Source: CAYTZH01 sp964442285 | GTDB lineage: Bacteria; Myxococcota_A; UBA9160; JAFDET01 | Assembly (NCBI GenBank): GCA_964442285.1 | Contig: CAYTZH010000001.1 | Coordinates: 366,348 to 430,347, forward strand | Direction: 5' to 3' | DNA length: 64,000 bases | In this document: positions 26,103-34,817 of the stretch, one piece after another | Position numbering within the stretch: position 1 is the stretch's first letter | Layout: every line of letters begins with the position of its first letter | The notes under the pieces: generated by a model | What the model was told of the DNA's origin: nothing | Database searches by the model: none | Seen by the model: the letters and a program-made list of their open reading frames with translations, nothing else | Position numbers and translations under genes: made by a program

Positions 26103-27371
26103 GTGTCGGAGGGGAGCCGTTTGGACGCGATCACCGAGAGCTTCGTCGCCCGCCAGCCGATCCTCGACCGGCGGGAGCGGCTCGTGGCCTACGAGCTGCT
26201 GTTCCGCGCGTCGGCATCGGCCGGAAGCGCCGAGATCTCCGACTTCGACAGCGCCTCGGCGCGGGTGATCGTGGACACCTTCACCAGCCTGGGCCGGCAG
26301 GTGATGATCGGCGACGCCCTGGGCTTCCTGAACGTCTCGCGGGAGGTGCTGCTCTCCGACGCCATCGAGCTCCTCCCGAAGGACTCGGTCGTCTTCGAGG
26401 TCCTCGAGCACGTGGAGCTCGACGCGGCGGTGCGCCGCCGCCTCATGCAGCTGCGCAAGCGGGGCTTCCGGATCGCCTTCGACGACTTCGTCGCCGACGG
26501 TGAGCGTGAGTTCGCCCTCGACCTCGCCGACTACATCAAGATCGACGTGCTCCAGTACGAGCCCGCGTCGCTGGCGCGGCTCACCCGGCGCCTGCGCCGC
26601 GCGCCGGTGGTGCTCCTGGCGGAGAAGGTCGAGGAGCATCGCCAGGCAGAGCGCTGCCGGAAGCTCGGCTTCGAGCTCTTCCAGGGCTACTACTTCGCGC
26701 GGCCGCGCACCGTGAGCGGCGCGACGGTCGATCCCCAGCGCCGGGCGATCCTGGACGTGCTGGGTCAGCTCAACAGCGGGGTGCAGGTCGAGGCCATCGC
26801 CGAGTCGTTCAAGCGCCACGCGGAGCTGAACGTGAACCTGCTGCGCCTCGTGAACTCGGTGGGGATGGGGAGCCGGGAGAAGATCAGCACCGTTCCGCAG
26901 GCCCTGGTGTACCTGGGCGCCCGGCAGGTGCAGCGCTGGCTCACCCTGCTGCTGTTCGCCGGGGAGGCCCGCCGGGGCTCGGCCGGGCCGCTGCTGGAGA
27001 CTGCCGCCCTGCGCGGCCGGATGATGGAGCGGCTGGCGGACGCGGCGGTGGAGGAGCAGCGCCAGGACACGGAGCGCGCCTTCCTCGCCGGCATGCTCTC
27101 CCTGGTGGACACGCTGCTCTCGCGTCCCCTCGACGAGGTGCTGACCGAGATGAACGTCGACGAGGAGATCCGGGGCGCCCTGCTCGAGGGCAGGGGCGCC
27201 CTCGGAGCGCTGCTCGCCTTGACCCGGACCGCCGAGCGCGACGACCGGGCCGAGCTCGCGCGGGGCATGCGCGCCTGCGGGGTCTCCGCCCCGGCGTTCG
27301 CGCGGGTCCAGGGCGAGGCCCTGGCCTGGTGGCGCAGCCTCTGGGGCGAGGACGACGAGGCGGAGAGCTAG
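26103..27371 (+). CDS. EAL-HDOD signalling protein (YuxH type)
   Basis: A 422-residue protein starting with GTG 26103. Residues about 12-205 are an EAL phosphodiesterase-like domain: VARQPILDRRERLVAYELLFR has ELL in place of EAL, LGFLNVSREVL keeps the Asn, RIAFDDFVADG keeps the DD pair, and YIKIDVL and VVLLAEKVEEH follow. Residues about 215-400 are an HDOD domain (VNLLRLVNSVGMGSREKIST then LVYLGARQVQRWLTLL), related to HD hydrolases but usually without catalytic His-Asp. Such two-domain proteins act in cyclic-di-GMP or stress signalling. Because several EAL residues remain, weak phosphodiesterase activity cannot be excluded. Confidence 0.9.
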   Translation: MSEGSRLDAITESFVARQPILDRRERLVAYELLFRASASAGSAEISDFDSASARVIVDTFTSLGRQVMIGDALGFLNVSREVLLSDAIELLPKDSVVFEVLEHVELDAAVRRRLMQLRKRGFRIAFDDFVADGEREFALDLADYIKIDVLQYEPASLARLTRRLRRAPVVLLAEKVEEHRQAERCRKLGFELFQGYYFARPRTVSGATVDPQRRAILDVLGQLNSGVQVEAIAESFKRHAELNVNLLRLVNSVGMGSREKISTVPQALVYLGARQVQRWLTLLLFAGEARRGSAGPLLETAALRGRMMERLADAAVEEQRQDTERAFLAGMLSLVDTLLSRPLDEVLTEMNVDEEIRGALLEGRGALGALLALTRTAERDDRAELARGMRACGVSAPAFARVQGEALAWWRSLWGEDDEAES

Positions 27372-27412
27372 TCCCCGCGGCGGGTGCAGGCTAGTTCCCG
27401 CGGCGGGTGTCC
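27367..27412. repeat. 23-bp tandem duplication covering both stop codons
   Basis: GCTAGTCCCCGCGGCGGGTG at 27367-27386 is repeated with one change at 27390-27409. GCTAG gives a TAG on both strands, so the two copies hold the stop of the EAL-HDOD gene (27369-27371) and the stop of the convergent EamA gene (27391-27393). Each copy can fold as CCCGCGGCGGG, a small terminator-like hairpin. Confidence 0.7.
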
Positions 27413-28275
27413 ACCGGCCTTCCGGCGACCGCGATCCCCGCGACCACCGCCGCGCCGCCGAGGAGCTGCAGCGGGCCGAGGCGCTCCCCGAGCAGCGCCC
27501 AGCTCAGGATCGCGGTCCCCACCGGCTGCCCCAGCAGCGCCACCGACGCGAAGCTCGCGGGCAGGTAGCGCAGCGCCCAGACGATGCCGAGCACGCCGCC
27601 CAGGTGCGAGACGCCCGCCGCCCCGAGGAAGGCCACCCAGCTCCGGGCCGGGAAGCCCGCGAAGGCGTCGCCCCGCGCGAGGCCGAGGACCCCCAGGGTG
27701 AGCGTGGCGCCGACGCCGGCCACGAACAGCGCCGGCAGGGCGTCCAGGTCGCGTCGCACCGCGGCCATCAGCAGCAGGTAGGCGCTGTAGAAGAGGGCCG
27801 CGGCCAGCGCGATGCCGTCGCCCCGGGCGCTGCCCAGCGCGTGCAGGTCGGCCCCGATCAGCAGCGTCGCGCCCGCCACGGCGAGCGCGCCGCCCAGGAG
27901 AAGGCGTCGTCGCAGCCGCTCGCCCAGGATCCAGGAGGCCACGCCCACGTAGATCGGTGTCGTGTTCACCAGGAAGGTGGCGTTGGCCACCGAGGTCTCC
28001 ACCAGGGCGAGATGCCAGAGGCCGAGGTCGCCGCCGAAACACACCCCGGCAGCCAGGGCGAGGGCGAGGGGGCGCGGGGGCAGTCGCGGGAGCCCGCCCG
28101 TGGCCAGCAGGAGGACGCCGACGGCCGCGCTCGCGAAGAGCATCCGGTAGAAGCCGGTCACCACCGGCGGTGCCGGCAGCGCCCAGCGCACGAAGAGAGC
28201 CGCGACCGAGAGCCCCGCTACGCCCACGGTGAGGGCCGCCACCAGCCGGGCTGCGGAGGTTCCTGACCGGCTCAC
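27391..28275 (-). CDS. EamA/DMT family transporter
   Basis: A 294-residue inner-membrane transporter with about ten transmembrane helices and two EamA repeats. TGFYRMLFASAAVGVLLLA and GLWHLALVETSVANATFLV, then LVNTTPIYVGVASWILGERL, form the first repeat; the second has RYLPASFASVALLGQPVGTA and LSWALLGERLGPLQLLG, with the GER motif repeated as usual. DMT transporters export metabolites or amino acids; the substrate is unknown. The start is GTG 28275; the frame is open further upstream but runs into the divergent esterase gene. It is convergent with the EAL-HDOD gene. Confidence 0.9.
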   Translation of the reverse strand: MSRSGTSAARLVAALTVGVAGLSVAALFVRWALPAPPVVTGFYRMLFASAAVGVLLLATGGLPRLPPRPLALALAAGVCFGGDLGLWHLALVETSVANATFLVNTTPIYVGVASWILGERLRRRLLLGGALAVAGATLLIGADLHALGSARGDGIALAAALFYSAYLLLMAAVRRDLDALPALFVAGVGATLTLGVLGLARGDAFAGFPARSWVAFLGAAGVSHLGGVLGIVWALRYLPASFASVALLGQPVGTAILSWALLGERLGPLQLLGGAAVVAGIAVAGRPVDTRRGN

Positions 28276-28329
28276 GACGCCGACGGTAGCGGCACAGCCG
28301 CCCCGGGACGTCGTGTTACCTTCGAGCGC

Positions 28330-29868
28330 GTGGACGCCGCACCCCTGATCGAGACCACCTCCGGACGCCTTCGGGGCGTCCGCGAGGGGGACCTCTGCGT
28401 CTTCCGTGGCGTCCGCTACGCGGAGGCGCCGGTCGGCCCGCTGCGCTTCCGCCCTCCGCAGCTGCCGCGGCCCTGGGCCGACGTGCACGAGGCCCGCGCC
28501 TTCGGTCCCGTGGCGCCCCAACGGGTCGGCCCGCTGGCCGCGGCCCTGGGCGCCAAGGACCTTCCCCAGAGCGAGGACTGCCTCCGGCTCAACGTCTGGA
28601 CGCCGGGGCTCGACGCCGCACGCCGCCCGGTGCTGGTCTGGCTCCACGGCGGGGGCTTCACCAGCGGATCGAGCTCCGAGCCCCTCTACGACGGCGCGGC
28701 CCTGGCCCGACGGGGCGACGCCGTGGTGGTCACCGTGAGCTACCGCCTGGGCATCCTGGGCTGGCTGGCGCTGCCCGCGTTCGCGGAGGAGGACGGCGGG
28801 AGCCTCGGCAACCTCGGCCTGCGGGATCAGCTGGCGGCCCTGGCCTGGGTGCGAGATCACGCCGTGCTGCTCGGCGGCGACCCGGACAACGTCCTGCTCT
28901 TCGGCGAGTCGGCGGGTGCGATGAGCGTGGGCACGCTCCTCGGTTGTCCAGCCGCGCGGGGTCTGTTCCGGCGCGCCATCCTGCAGAGCGGCGCCTGCCA
29001 CAACGCCCACGACCCGGAGCGGGCCGCGGCCGTGGCGGCCGCGGCGATCGGCGCCCTGGGCGTGGGGGCCGAGGACCGGGAGGCCCTGCGCGCGCTGCCG
29101 GTCGAGGCGGTCCTGAAGGCGCAGGATCAGGTGCTCGCCACGTCCATCCCCGGAGTCCGCCAGCCGCCCTTCCAGCCGGTGATCGACGGCGAGCTGGTGC
29201 CTCGGCTGCCCATCGACGCCGTGCGCCGCGGCCAGGCCGCCGGCGTGGACGTGGTGGTCGGCACCAACCGGGAGGAGTACCGGCTGTGGAGCCTGACCGA
29301 TCCGAAGGCCGCCTTCCTCGACCGCGAGGCCCTGCTCCGCCGCTGCCGGCGCAACGTCCCCCAGCCGGCGGACTCCGACGCCGACGTGGCCGAGCGGGTG
29401 GTGGCGCACTATACCGAGGTACGCCAGGCGCGGGGCGAGCCCATCGACCCGCCGTCACTCTGGTACGCCATCGAGACCGATCGGATCTTCCGGATTCCGG
29501 CCCTGCGCCTGCTCCAGGCCCAGGCCGAGCACGCTCGCACCTGGTCCTACCTGTTCACGTGGCCCTCGCCGGCCCTCGGCGGCGGGCTCGGCGCCTGTCA
29601 CGGTCTCGAGATGCCGTTCGTGTTCGGGCGCCTGGGCGATGCGCGGGTCCAGACGCTGACCGGCGGCGGTCCCGTGGCGCAGGCCCTCGCCACGGTGCTC
29701 CAGGGGGCGTGGCTCGCCTTCGCCCGGGCCGGAGATCCGGCGACCCGAGCGGCCGAGTGGCCTCCGTACACCGACGCGACGCGCGCCACGCGCATCTTCG
29801 GCGCCGGCGGTGCCGTCGCGCTGGCGCCGGGTCGGGCCGAGGAGTCGGTCTGGGAGGGCGTGCTGTGA
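28330..29868 (+). CDS. Type-B carboxylesterase/lipase
   Basis: A 512-residue alpha/beta hydrolase. FRGVRYAEAPVGPLRFRPP is the carboxylesterase B signature, VLVWLHGGGFTSGSSS the oxyanion hole, Ser194 in LLFGESAGAMSVGTLLG the nucleophile, and the catalytic His is in GACHGLEMPFVFGRLGD. SEDCLRLNVWTPG has the usual disulfide-region Cys. No signal peptide, so it is probably cytoplasmic. Start GTG 28330. The stop overlaps the GTG start of the next gene by four bases, and that gene is followed within one base by a GMC oxidoreductase, so the three are one unit; the esterase could release the alcohol that the oxidoreductase oxidises. Confidence 0.92.
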   Translation: MDAAPLIETTSGRLRGVREGDLCVFRGVRYAEAPVGPLRFRPPQLPRPWADVHEARAFGPVAPQRVGPLAAALGAKDLPQSEDCLRLNVWTPGLDAARRPVLVWLHGGGFTSGSSSEPLYDGAALARRGDAVVVTVSYRLGILGWLALPAFAEEDGGSLGNLGLRDQLAALAWVRDHAVLLGGDPDNVLLFGESAGAMSVGTLLGCPAARGLFRRAILQSGACHNAHDPERAAAVAAAAIGALGVGAEDREALRALPVEAVLKAQDQVLATSIPGVRQPPFQPVIDGELVPRLPIDAVRRGQAAGVDVVVGTNREEYRLWSLTDPKAAFLDREALLRRCRRNVPQPADSDADVAERVVAHYTEVRQARGEPIDPPSLWYAIETDRIFRIPALRLLQAQAEHARTWSYLFTWPSPALGGGLGACHGLEMPFVFGRLGDARVQTLTGGGPVAQALATVLQGAWLAFARAGDPATRAAEWPPYTDATRATRIFGAGGAVALAPGRAEESVWEGVL

Positions 29869-30506
29869 GCGCAGTCTTCGGCGTCGCGCTCGTCGCGCTC
29901 GCGCTGTGGATCGTCCGGCGCGTGGCGCTGGGCTACCCGGGGCCGGGTCTATCCCTCCTCCGGGCCGGAGAGGTGGCCACCGTGGCGGCGGCCGCCGAGG
30001 TGCTCTTTCCGCCGGGCGGTCCCGTGCCGCCCTCGGGCCTCGACGCCGGCGTGCCCGCCTACGTCGACCGCTACATCGCCGCGGTGCCGCGACCCACGCG
30101 TCTGCTCATGCGCGCGCTGCTGTTCCTGATCGAGCACGCCACCCTGGTCTTCGCCGCGCCCGGACGCGGCGGGCGTCGCCGCTTCTCCGCCCTCGACGAA
30201 GACCAGCGCGAGGCGGTCCTGGTGGGTTGGAGCACCAGCCGTCACTTTGCGCGGCGGCTGGTCTTCACGAGCCTGCGGGCGATGCTCACCATGGGCTACT
30301 TCGCGGATCCGGCGGTGCTGCGGGCCATGGGCATCGCGCCCAAGGCCATCGACCCCCCCGTGTGCGAGGCCGACCTGCTCTATCCGCGGGTTGGGGCCTC
30401 GCGGGCGTCGATCCGGCTCTCGCCCGCCGACCTGACGCCACCGAGCGACGGTCGACCCCTGGACCCCGAGGGCCCGCTCCACCCCGCCTATCGGGAGGCC
30501 TCCTGA
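29865..30506 (+). CDS. Small membrane-anchored partner of the GMC oxidoreductase (unknown family)
   Basis: A 213-residue protein starting with GTG 29865, which overlaps the esterase stop by four bases. Residues about 3-20 are a hydrophobic anchor (VFGVALVALALWIVRRVALG). The soluble part has VATVAAAAEVLFPPGGPVPP, LLFLIEHATLVFAAPGRGGR, RRFSALDEDQREAVLVGWST and MLTMGYFADPAVLRAMG. The DEDQ-V-W-T motif and size recall the subunit-3 type small proteins that accompany GMC dehydrogenases, but the match is from memory and partial. Its stop is one base before the ATG of the GMC gene. It is probably a membrane tether or assembly subunit. Confidence 0.75.
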   Translation: MSAVFGVALVALALWIVRRVALGYPGPGLSLLRAGEVATVAAAAEVLFPPGGPVPPSGLDAGVPAYVDRYIAAVPRPTRLLMRALLFLIEHATLVFAAPGRGGRRRFSALDEDQREAVLVGWSTSRHFARRLVFTSLRAMLTMGYFADPAVLRAMGIAPKAIDPPVCEADLLYPRVGASRASIRLSPADLTPPSDGRPLDPEGPLHPAYREAS

Positions 30507-30507
30507 G

Positions 30508-32061
30508 ATGGCGACACCCGTCCCCGTCCCCGCGCCCGCCGAGGCCGACGTGCGCGTCTTCGCCGACTACACCCGGGACGTGCGCGAGCAGGCGGACGTG
30601 GTGGTGGTGGGCTCCGGACCCTGCGGCGGCGTGGCCGCCTACGAGCTCGCGCGGGCCGGCCACCAGGTCGTGCTCCTGGAGGAGGGGCCGCCCTTCACGC
30701 CCGCGGACTTCGAGCTCGAGGGGGCCCGGTCCATGGTGCGGCTCATGCGCGAGGGCGGACTGCGCGCGACCCGCGGCACGATCATGCCGACCATGCAGAC
30801 CATCTGCCTCGGCGGCGGCTCGGTGGTCAACAGCGCGATCTGCGTGCGTCCCCCGGCCTTCGTGTTCGATCGCTGGTGCGCCGGCTTCGATCTGGCCCAC
30901 ACCACCCGCGCGGCGCTCGATCCCCACTTCGACGCCGTGGCCGACTTCCTGGGCATCGCGCCCACGCCGGACGACGTCCAGGGCCCGCGCAACCTGCTCT
31001 TCAAGCGGGGCTGCGACAGCCTGGGAATCCCCTCCGAGCCGATCGATCGCAACGTCCGCGGCTGTCGGGGCAGCGGCGAGTGCTTCACCGGCTGTCGCAG
31101 TCGCGCCAAACAGTCGGCCGATATCACCTTCGTCCCGGCCGCGCTCCGGCACGGCGCCCGGGTGCTGACCTCCGTGCAGGTGCAGCGCGTCCTGCACGGC
31201 GGCGGCCGCGCCACCGGCGTCGAGGGGCAGGTGGTGGAGCCCTTCACCGGCCGCGTCCGTCATCGGGTGCGCGTGGACGCCCGCGCCGTGGTGCTCGCCG
31301 CCGGCTGCATGGCCACGCCGGTCCTGCTGCAGAAGAGCGACGACCTGGCCAACCGCTCGCGCCAGGTGGGCGAGAACCTCCAGTTCCATCCCGGCGTGGC
31401 GGTCATGGGAATCTTCCCGGATCCCACGACGCCCCAGTTCGGCGCGACCCAGGGCTACCAGTCGCTGCACTTCCTGGAGGAGGGCTTCAAGCTGGAGACG
31501 CTCTGGGCACCGCCCGGGGTGATGGCGGTGCGGTTGCCGGGCTTCGGCCTTTCGTTCAAGCAGCGCCTGGCGGACATCCAGCACTGTACGGTGTTCGACG
31601 CGATCGCCGCCTGCAACCGCTCCTTCGGCCGGGTGCGCGCGCGCCGCGGCACCCTTGAGCCGGCGCTGACCTACCGGCTGGATCCCCGGGACGTGGCCAT
31701 CCTCCAGCGCTCCCTCTGGGTCATGGCCGAGATCGCCTTCGCGGCCGGGGCCAAGCGGATCCTGCCCGGGGTCGCAGGGCTGCCCGACGAGATGCACTCC
31801 CTGGCCGAGGCCGAGGCGCTGCGGAAGGACCGGATCCGGGCGACCCAGCTCGTGTCCGCCTCCAACCACGCCTTCAGCACCACGCGCATGCACGGCGACC
31901 CGGCCCGGGGCGTGGTGGACGAGTGGGGCCGCTGCCACGACGTGGACGGCCTCTACATCGTGGACACGGGGATCTTCCCCCAGTGCCCCGCCGTGAACCC
32001 CATGTTCACCGGCATGGCGCTGGCCCACCGCGCCTCGGCCGCGATCTCCGACGCGCTCTAG
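30508..32061 (+). CDS. GMC family FAD oxidoreductase (alcohol/sterol type)
   Basis: A 517-residue flavoenzyme. The FAD loop is VVVVGSGPCGGVAAYELARA, followed by VVLLEEGPPF and the GMC signature TICLGGGSVVNSAICVRPP. CRGSGECFTGCRSRAKQSAD is a cysteine-containing loop as in long-chain alcohol oxidases. The C-terminal active site is SNHAFSTTRMHGDPA, with a conserved His, and YIVDTGIFPQCPAVNPMFTG closes the FAD site. Members oxidise long-chain or sterol alcohols to aldehydes or ketones. No signal peptide; membrane contact may come from the small protein encoded just upstream. ATG 30508 is one base after the previous stop, with GGAGG in the preceding codons. Confidence 0.9.
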   Translation: MATPVPVPAPAEADVRVFADYTRDVREQADVVVVGSGPCGGVAAYELARAGHQVVLLEEGPPFTPADFELEGARSMVRLMREGGLRATRGTIMPTMQTICLGGGSVVNSAICVRPPAFVFDRWCAGFDLAHTTRAALDPHFDAVADFLGIAPTPDDVQGPRNLLFKRGCDSLGIPSEPIDRNVRGCRGSGECFTGCRSRAKQSADITFVPAALRHGARVLTSVQVQRVLHGGGRATGVEGQVVEPFTGRVRHRVRVDARAVVLAAGCMATPVLLQKSDDLANRSRQVGENLQFHPGVAVMGIFPDPTTPQFGATQGYQSLHFLEEGFKLETLWAPPGVMAVRLPGFGLSFKQRLADIQHCTVFDAIAACNRSFGRVRARRGTLEPALTYRLDPRDVAILQRSLWVMAEIAFAAGAKRILPGVAGLPDEMHSLAEAEALRKDRIRATQLVSASNHAFSTTRMHGDPARGVVDEWGRCHDVDGLYIVDTGIFPQCPAVNPMFTGMALAHRASAAISDAL

Positions 32062-32148
32062 GGCGCTGCAAGTCCCTGTTTCGCAAAGGGTTCTCGGAGT
32101 TCTGGGGCCGGTCAAGACTCGGGCCCGGCCCGCCGATACACCCCTTGC

Positions 32149-32188
32149 CGGCCCGTCGGGGCCGCGCACGGCCCGTCGGGGCCGCGCA
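32149..32188 (+). repeat. Two exact 20-bp tandem hairpin units before a ribosome-binding site
   Basis: CGGCCCGTCGGGGCCGCGCA occurs at 32149-32168 and 32169-32188. Each unit folds as CGGCCC-GTCG-GGGCCG, a six-base-pair stem. The second ends directly at the AGGAGGGG ribosome site of the gene at 32198. The rest of the 136-base gap after the GMC gene shows nothing clear. Confidence 0.75.
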
Positions 32189-32197
32189 GGAGGGGCG

Positions 32198-32941
32198 ATG
32201 GCTCGCATCGGGTTCGCGACCGGCGTTGCGCTGGCGCTCGGCCTGGCCCTGCCCGGTGGGCTCCGGGCCGACGAGGACACCGCCTGGTGGCTCGCGCCGG
32301 AGCCTTCGGCCGAGGCTTCCGGCGAGGCCGAGGAGGAGGCGGCGTGGTGGGTCCGGGAGGTGGTGCCCGAGGCGGTACCCGAGGCCTATCGACACCTCGC
32401 GGTGACCCCCGACCCGCCGGAGGCGGCGCCGGCCGAGGAGCCGCCCGTGGCGCCGGCCGGGGGGCCGCCAGCGGCGTCGGCCCAGCTCGCGGCCCTCGAG
32501 GCCCCTGCGGAGCCGGCCGGAGAGGGGTCCGCCGAGGGCTCGGTCGAGCCGGAGGCGCTGGAGCCCGAGGCCGAGGAGGGCCCGTACTGGGGCGACGACG
32601 ACTGGGACACCTGGGACGACGATCGCGCCGCCGCCGACGGCTCCGGCGCGGAGACAACGGACGTCGACGGCACCGACGCCCGGGACGAGGACGTCGAGAA
32701 TCGCTGCCGGCGCCTGTGGGGACAGCTCGAGCGCTACTCCGGCGACCTGGAGCTGGCGAAGGAGCGCGAGGACGAGGTCTGGGAGGCGTTCCTCGAGAGG
32801 CACCTGGAGCGGGTCGAGGCGGAGGCACGTCGCCGCTGCCCGCCCCTGGAAGGTCCCGACCCCTGGATGATCGCGCTGCGGATGGCGATCCGCGCCGCCG
32901 AGCTGGCCTACAAGGCGGCGAAGATCGCCGCCATGTTCTAG
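32198..32941 (+). CDS. Acidic exported protein of unknown function
   Basis: A 247-residue protein. A clear signal peptide (FATGVALALGLALPGGLRAD) is followed by two Trp-pair segments, DTAWWLAPE and EAAWWVREV, then a Pro/Ala/Glu-rich disordered region and an Asp/Trp cluster (YWGDDDWDTWDDDRAAAD). The last 95 residues are helical and charged (RRLWGQLERYSGDLELAKER), with three cysteines, ending in an amphipathic helix. I recognise no family. It has a strong AGGAGGGG ribosome site and two tandem hairpins just upstream. The disordered acidic middle suggests a binding or scaffold role in the periplasm, which is a guess. Confidence 0.7.
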   Translation: MARIGFATGVALALGLALPGGLRADEDTAWWLAPEPSAEASGEAEEEAAWWVREVVPEAVPEAYRHLAVTPDPPEAAPAEEPPVAPAGGPPAASAQLAALEAPAEPAGEGSAEGSVEPEALEPEAEEGPYWGDDDWDTWDDDRAAADGSGAETTDVDGTDARDEDVENRCRRLWGQLERYSGDLELAKEREDEVWEAFLERHLERVEAEARRRCPPLEGPDPWMIALRMAIRAAELAYKAAKIAAMF

Positions 32942-33024
32942 CGGGCCCGGCGCGCGGGCCTCGATCCGTGGGCGCCTTGCCCCCGACCGTCCGGCAACCG
33001 GCCTGCGAGGGGTGACGCGCGTCC

Positions 33025-34770
33025 ATGCATCCCGTGCTCTTGATTCCGCTGTTCGCCGTGGTGGGCTCCGCGCTGACTGCCGGGATCATCTTCGCCCGCG
33101 ATCCGAACAGCGCGGCCAACCGCCAGCTCGCGCTGCTCTCCCTGGGGACGGCCTTCTGGGCCATCTGCGAGGTGATGTGGAACACGGCGGCGGATGCGGA
33201 GACGGCGCTCTTCTACGTCCGCCTCTCGGCCCTCGGCTTCGTCTGGATCGGGCCGGTCTGCCTGCACGTCTTCCTGGCCGCGGCCGAGGAGCGCAGTCCC
33301 GCCGACGAGCACCTGCTCGCCGCCGGCTACGGGCTCGCGGGCGTGATGCTCGTGCTGGCGTGGACGACGCCCTGGATGCATCCGGCGGTCGTCCGCACCG
33401 CCTGGGGCTGGGCCTACCAGCCGGGGCCCCTGTTCCCGGTCTTCTTCCTGCTCACCCTGGTGGGCTTCGGAGCGGGCCTGTGGAGCGGGATCAAGGCCTA
33501 TCGCCGCTACGCCTCGCCGGCCGAGCGCAGCCAGGGCGTGCCCCTGCTGCTCACCCTGGGCGGTATCCTGGTGACCGCGTCCCTCACGGACGCCGTGCTT
33601 CCCCTGCTCGGCGTGCAGCTCCCGCGACTCGGCACGGCGACGCTCACCCTCCTGGGTGTCAGCATCGCCTGGAGCTACTTCCGGTTCGGCTACGCGCTCC
33701 TCGCGCCCGGCCGCTTCGCGCCGGAGATCCTCGAGTCGCTCTCGGACGGCGTACTGCTCGCGCGCCTGGACGGAAGGATCCGCAACGCCAACCGCGGCAT
33801 GGCGCGCCTGTTGAAACAACCCGTGGCCGCCCTGCGCGGCCGCGGCCTTCACGAGGTGCTGCCCTTCGTCGGGATCGACCCGCCGCGCTCCTTCGAGGCC
33901 CTGGAGGGCGAGCTCGACGCCTCGCCTCGTCGCCCCATCCCGGTGTCGGTTTCCGGTGCGGTCCTCCGCGACAAGCGCGACCTCCCGATCGGCCTCGTGC
34001 TGGTCGTGCACGACCTCCGCGAGGTGACCGCCCTGCGCGACCGCCTCGTCACCTCGGGCCGCCTGGCGGCCGTGGGCGAGCTCGCGGCCGGGGTCGCCCA
34101 CGAGATCAACAACCCGATCGCCTACGTGCGCACCAACCTCGGTCTGCTGAGGAGCCACTGGCAGCGGCTGACGAAGGAGGTCGAGGACCGCCGCGGCTCC
34201 GGCGGCGAGCTCGACGAGGCCCTGGACGAGGGGGACGACCTGATCGGCGAGTGCGTCGAGGGCATCGACCGGGCGGCCGCCATCGTCCGCGACGTCAAGG
34301 CCTTCTCCCACGCCGGGAGTCGCGAGCGGGTCTCGACGGACCTGGCGCCCCTGCTGGAGCGTGTCCTGCGCGTGGCCGCGCCGCAGCTGCGCGGGCGCGC
34401 CCGGGTCCAGCTGGAGCTGGATCCCGGCCTGCCGCCCGTGCGCTGCGCGCCCCAGGAGCTGCAGCAGGTCTTCCTCAACCTGATCCTCAACGCCGGCCAC
34501 GCCGTCGGCGCCGCCGGGCGCATCCGGATCGAGTCGTACCGCGACCGGGACGATGCCGTGGTGGTCGTCGCCGACGACGGCGACGGCATCGCCCCCGAGG
34601 ACCTGGATCGGATCTTCGATCCCTTCTTCACCACCAAGCCGGTGGGGGAGGGCACCGGCCTGGGGCTCGCGATCTCCTACCAGATCGTGCGCAACCACGG
34701 CGGCGAGATCCGCGTCGAGAGCGCGCCGGGCGAGGGCACCGCCTTCCGCGTGCGCCTCCCCCTCGGCTGA
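33025..34770 (+). CDS. Sensor histidine kinase with 7TM-like N-terminus and PAS domain
   Basis: A 581-residue membrane kinase. Residues 1-225 form about seven transmembrane helices (LLIPLFAVVGSALTAGIIFA first; AYQPGPLFPVFFLLTLVGF in the middle), the histidine-kinase N-terminal 7TM type. A PAS domain follows (about 230-335, LESLSDGVLLARLDGRIRNA). The H-box is AAGVAHEINNPIAYVRTNL, the N-box QVFLNLILNAGHAV, G1 VVVADDGDGIAPED, the F-box DPFFTTKPVGEGTG and G2 LGLAIS, so it should be active. No response-regulator gene is adjacent, so the partner is elsewhere. The input may be a membrane or small-molecule signal. ATG 33025. Confidence 0.92.
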   Translation: MHPVLLIPLFAVVGSALTAGIIFARDPNSAANRQLALLSLGTAFWAICEVMWNTAADAETALFYVRLSALGFVWIGPVCLHVFLAAAEERSPADEHLLAAGYGLAGVMLVLAWTTPWMHPAVVRTAWGWAYQPGPLFPVFFLLTLVGFGAGLWSGIKAYRRYASPAERSQGVPLLLTLGGILVTASLTDAVLPLLGVQLPRLGTATLTLLGVSIAWSYFRFGYALLAPGRFAPEILESLSDGVLLARLDGRIRNANRGMARLLKQPVAALRGRGLHEVLPFVGIDPPRSFEALEGELDASPRRPIPVSVSGAVLRDKRDLPIGLVLVVHDLREVTALRDRLVTSGRLAAVGELAAGVAHEINNPIAYVRTNLGLLRSHWQRLTKEVEDRRGSGGELDEALDEGDDLIGECVEGIDRAAAIVRDVKAFSHAGSRERVSTDLAPLLERVLRVAAPQLRGRARVQLELDPGLPPVRCAPQELQQVFLNLILNAGHAVGAAGRIRIESYRDRDDAVVVVADDGDGIAPEDLDRIFDPFFTTKPVGEGTGLGLAISYQIVRNHGGEIRVESAPGEGTAFRVRLPLG

Positions 34771-34817
34771 GCGCTCCGGGGCTGCTGCTACACTCCGGCC
34801 TCCCAGAGGAGGTCCCC

